Below the pieces are notes generated by a model. It ran no database searches, was not told the DNA's origin, and worked only from the letters and a program-made list of their open reading frames with translations. A stretch of DNA of 7,622 nucleotides, taken from positions 1-7,622 of the forward strand of contig QHOJ01000150.1 in assembly GCA_003218735.1 (NCBI GenBank), given 5' to 3'. Shown here in pieces: positions 5,975 to 7,622 of this stretch (the first letter of the stretch is position 1; each line of letters opens with the position of its first letter). Made by a program: the position numbers and the translations under genes. The DNA is from Verrucomicrobiota bacterium (GTDB taxonomy: Bacteria > Verrucomicrobiota > Verrucomicrobiia > Chthoniobacterales > UBA10450).

Positions 5975-6817
5975 TTATTCCGATTTTTTCAGGAGACGCT
6001 CGCGTTCGCGATTTAGTTGCCGGCGTTCGTTCGCGGTCAAACTTCCAATGCCGGATTTGGAGATTTTGTCGAGAATCGGATCAATCGAAGCATAGACATC
6101 ATCCGGCTCGACGGCACGGTGCGCGTGCGTCCTCTGCAGAACGCGAATTTTAGGTTTGGGGCCGATCCGCGCTTTCACGTTGCTCCACCAAGCCAGTTCT
6201 GGCCCTGCGCCTCGCAATTCAACAAACAGGAACGCGGCGCCGATGCTCGTCCAAACCACGGCGAGCTCGGACCATGCGTGATAGGCAATCAACTGCAACG
6301 TGTAAACAGCGGCAAGAATAAGAGCGAACCACTTCGCCATGATGCGAAGGAATAACTCCACGCGCGGATAAATCGTGGCGAAGGCGACAAAAATTCCGAA
6401 ATGCAACGCGGGCGAACCGGCCAGCGCGGTTGGCTGCCAAAGACCCCAGGTGGTCAGCAGCAGTGAAGGCGCTATGAGTAGGATTAAATAGAGAACCACG
6501 TAAGCACGCTGGCCGAGGAAACGTTCTACTTCGCGACCAAAAACGAAAAGCATATACATCTCGACGGCAAACCAGAGCAGCCCGGCAGGCGAATGGACAA
6601 ACGCATATGTAACGATGCGCCACACCTGTCCCTGGTAAAAAACTGCAGTGCTGTCGAATTGCAGATAAGATAAAACGCTTGTCCCCGCGGCGAACAAAAC
6701 ACAGCCAATCACCGCGAGCGCGATGTGCAGGCCTACGAGCATCGTCGTCACATCGACGGGATAACGTCCCATCCACGCGACTGGGCGATAATCATCGGAG
6801 GTGGTAACTCCGAACAT
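5975..6817 (-). CDS. Rhomboid-family membrane protein, probable pseudoprotease
   Basis: A 280-residue integral membrane protein with about six hydrophobic segments between residues 25 and 200, then a soluble C-terminal tail. The rhomboid signature is GQVWRIVTYAFVHS (63-76) followed by MYMLFVFGREVERFLG (87-102). However, the catalytic residues look altered. The oxyanion-type Asn of the HxxxN motif is replaced (Glu86 at that place, and no His before it), the GxSG serine loop reads AGSPALHFG (133-141), keeping a Ser but losing the flanking glycines, and the last helix has SELAVVWTSIGAA (183-195) where the catalytic His and Gly-Gly should sit. It is therefore more likely an inactive, iRhom/Derlin-like scaffold than a serine protease. 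The tail (about 240-280) contains IDPILDKISKSGIGSLTANE, closely resembling the C-terminal DUF6576 extension of Bacteroidota rhomboids. It is divergent from PEPCK and converges with gmhA. No Shine-Dalgarno is evident. Confidence 0.85.
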   Translation of the reverse strand: MFGVTTSDDYRPVAWMGRYPVDVTTMLVGLHIALAVIGCVLFAAGTSVLSYLQFDSTAVFYQGQVWRIVTYAFVHSPAGLLWFAVEMYMLFVFGREVERFLGQRAYVVLYLILLIAPSLLLTTWGLWQPTALAGSPALHFGIFVAFATIYPRVELFLRIMAKWFALILAAVYTLQLIAYHAWSELAVVWTSIGAAFLFVELRGAGPELAWWSNVKARIGPKPKIRVLQRTHAHRAVEPDDVYASIDPILDKISKSGIGSLTANERRQLNRERERLLKKSE

Positions 6818-6823
6818 GAATCA

Positions 6824-6852
6824 AATAAACAGCCAGCGTTCTGAACACGCAA
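6824..6852 (-). promoter_or_regulatory. Candidate promoter for the rhomboid-like gene
   Basis: On the minus strand, TTGCGT (6852-6847) and TTTATT (6829-6824) are separated by exactly 17 bases, matching the -35 and -10 consensus at three and four of six positions. The -10 is only six bases before the ATG at 6817, so transcription would begin at or beside the start codon, giving a nearly leaderless mRNA. This would fit the lack of a Shine-Dalgarno, but the match is weak. Confidence 0.2.
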
Positions 6853-6957
6853 GCCAAGTTCGCGGGCGCATGCGAAAAATTTCTTGGAGAAGCGCGCGAC
6901 AAGGCCAAATTATCTCTCTTCGCCAGTTGCGCGCGCCACGATTGACATCTATCGCAA

Positions 6958-7622
6958 ATGAAAGATATCGCTCCCGCCATTTCACCGCCCAACGGAATCG
7001 GTGACGCCAAGCCGGCGAACCAAGCGGTGCTCGATTGGGTGCAGGACCTCGCCAAGCTTACCCAACCAGAAAATATCTTTTGGTGCGACGGTTCCGAGCG
7101 TGAAAACACTTTTTTGCTCGAACAAGCGATGCGGCAGAAAGTCGTGCTCAAGCTGAACGAGAAAAACGTTCCGCATTCTTATTTGCATCGCTCGAACCCG
7201 AACGACGTTGCCCGCGTAGAGCGGTTCACTTTCATCTGCACGCCGACAAAGGAAGAAGCCGGACCGACGAACAATTGGTCCGAGCCGGCTGAGACGTACA
7301 AGAGGCTGCACGGGTTGCTGAAAGGTGCGATGCGCGGCCGGACGATGTTCGTTATTCCCTACATCATGGGCCCGCCCGATTCGCCACTTGCCAAAGTCGG
7401 ATTTGAAATCACCGATTCCATTTACGTCGTGCTGAGCATGCGAATCATGACGCGCATGGGCACAGTTGCAATCGAACGGCTCGGCAAGGACCCGGCAGCG
7501 GAATGGAACCGTGGTGTGCATTCATTATTAGATGTCGATCCACACCGCCGGTTCATCTGCCATTTTCCGGAGGACAACGCGATTATCTCCGTCGGCTCGG
7601 GATACGGTGGGAACGTTTTGCT
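6958..7622 (+). CDS. pckG: Phosphoenolpyruvate carboxykinase (GTP), 3' partial
   Basis: The frame starts at ATG 6958 and runs off the right edge after 221 codons; full enzymes are about 600 residues, so roughly a third is visible. The enzyme converts oxaloacetate plus GTP to phosphoenolpyruvate, CO2 and GDP, the entry to gluconeogenesis, in the cytosol. The GTP-class hallmarks are QPENIFWCDGSERE (36-49), LHRSNPNDVARVERFTFIC (76-94) including the substrate-binding Arg region, TNNW (104-107), GRTMFVIPYIMGP (127-139) and VGSGYGGN (212-219). ATP-type enzymes do not have these blocks. The P-loop and nucleotide-binding half lie outside. The protein has about 15 residues more than typical at the N-terminus, and no better start exists downstream before the conserved region. 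No Shine-Dalgarno is obvious. It shares a 140-base divergent spacer with the rhomboid-like gene. Confidence 0.95.
   Translation, partial: MKDIAPAISPPNGIGDAKPANQAVLDWVQDLAKLTQPENIFWCDGSERENTFLLEQAMRQKVVLKLNEKNVPHSYLHRSNPNDVARVERFTFICTPTKEEAGPTNNWSEPAETYKRLHGLLKGAMRGRTMFVIPYIMGPPDSPLAKVGFEITDSIYVVLSMRIMTRMGTVAIERLGKDPAAEWNRGVHSLLDVDPHRRFICHFPEDNAIISVGSGYGGNVL

Noticed and set aside
5955..5990. Possible bidirectional terminator between gmhA and the rhomboid-like gene, with a T-run at 5984-5989
   Set aside because: Only a three-base CGG/CCG stem precedes the T-run, too weak for an intrinsic terminator, and the T-run lies inside the rhomboid-like coding end.
6942..6947. Perfect TTGACA -35 hexamer upstream of PEPCK
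   Set aside because: It lies only ten bases before the ATG, so its -10 would fall inside the coding region and the transcript would lack the start codon. Most likely coincidence.

Overview
This looks like an ordinary chromosomal stretch from a moderately GC-rich Gram-negative-type bacterium. The most likely source is a soil or freshwater member of the Verrucomicrobiota (Chthoniobacter/Udaeobacter/Opitutus-like). Four things point there: a GTP-dependent (not ATP-dependent) PEP carboxykinase, a rhomboid-like membrane protein with the short C-terminal tail also seen in Bacteroidota-type rhomboids, a GmhA-like sugar-phosphate isomerase, and few recognisable Shine-Dalgarno sequences. The phylum is an inference; there is no rRNA or marker gene to fix it.

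Layout. Left block, plus strand (2-2526): the C-terminal part of a metallo-beta-lactamase-fold hydrolase of the YycJ/WalJ type. Nine bases later comes a 420-residue protein that appears to join a GNAT acetyltransferase to a class I methyltransferase-like domain. A second, short methyltransferase-like protein follows almost immediately. Middle block, minus strand (5182 down to 2673): a PmtA/KsgA-like methyltransferase overlaps class II fumarase by four bases (ATGA), and a small VOC (glyoxalase-fold) protein follows 24 bases further on, so these three are a probable operon. The two blocks converge on a 146-base gap at 2527-2672.

Right block: a divergent spacer (5183-5276) holds an imperfect inverted repeat and a 14-base tandem repeat. 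It leads into tRNA-Val(GAC) with encoded CCA and, 24 bases after it, a gmhA-like gene on the same strand. Converging on gmhA is a rhomboid-family membrane protein that seems to have lost its catalytic residues. Divergent from that, the window ends inside GTP-dependent phosphoenolpyruvate carboxykinase.

Functionally the region mixes central carbon metabolism (fumarase, PEPCK), probable envelope chemistry (heptose isomerase, possible lipid methyltransferase, rhomboid-like protein) and poorly characterised transferases. I see no phage, insertion sequence, CRISPR array or defence locus. The least ordinary items are the acetyltransferase-methyltransferase fusion with its shortened methyltransferase neighbour, the probable rhomboid pseudoprotease, and the repeats around the tRNA.
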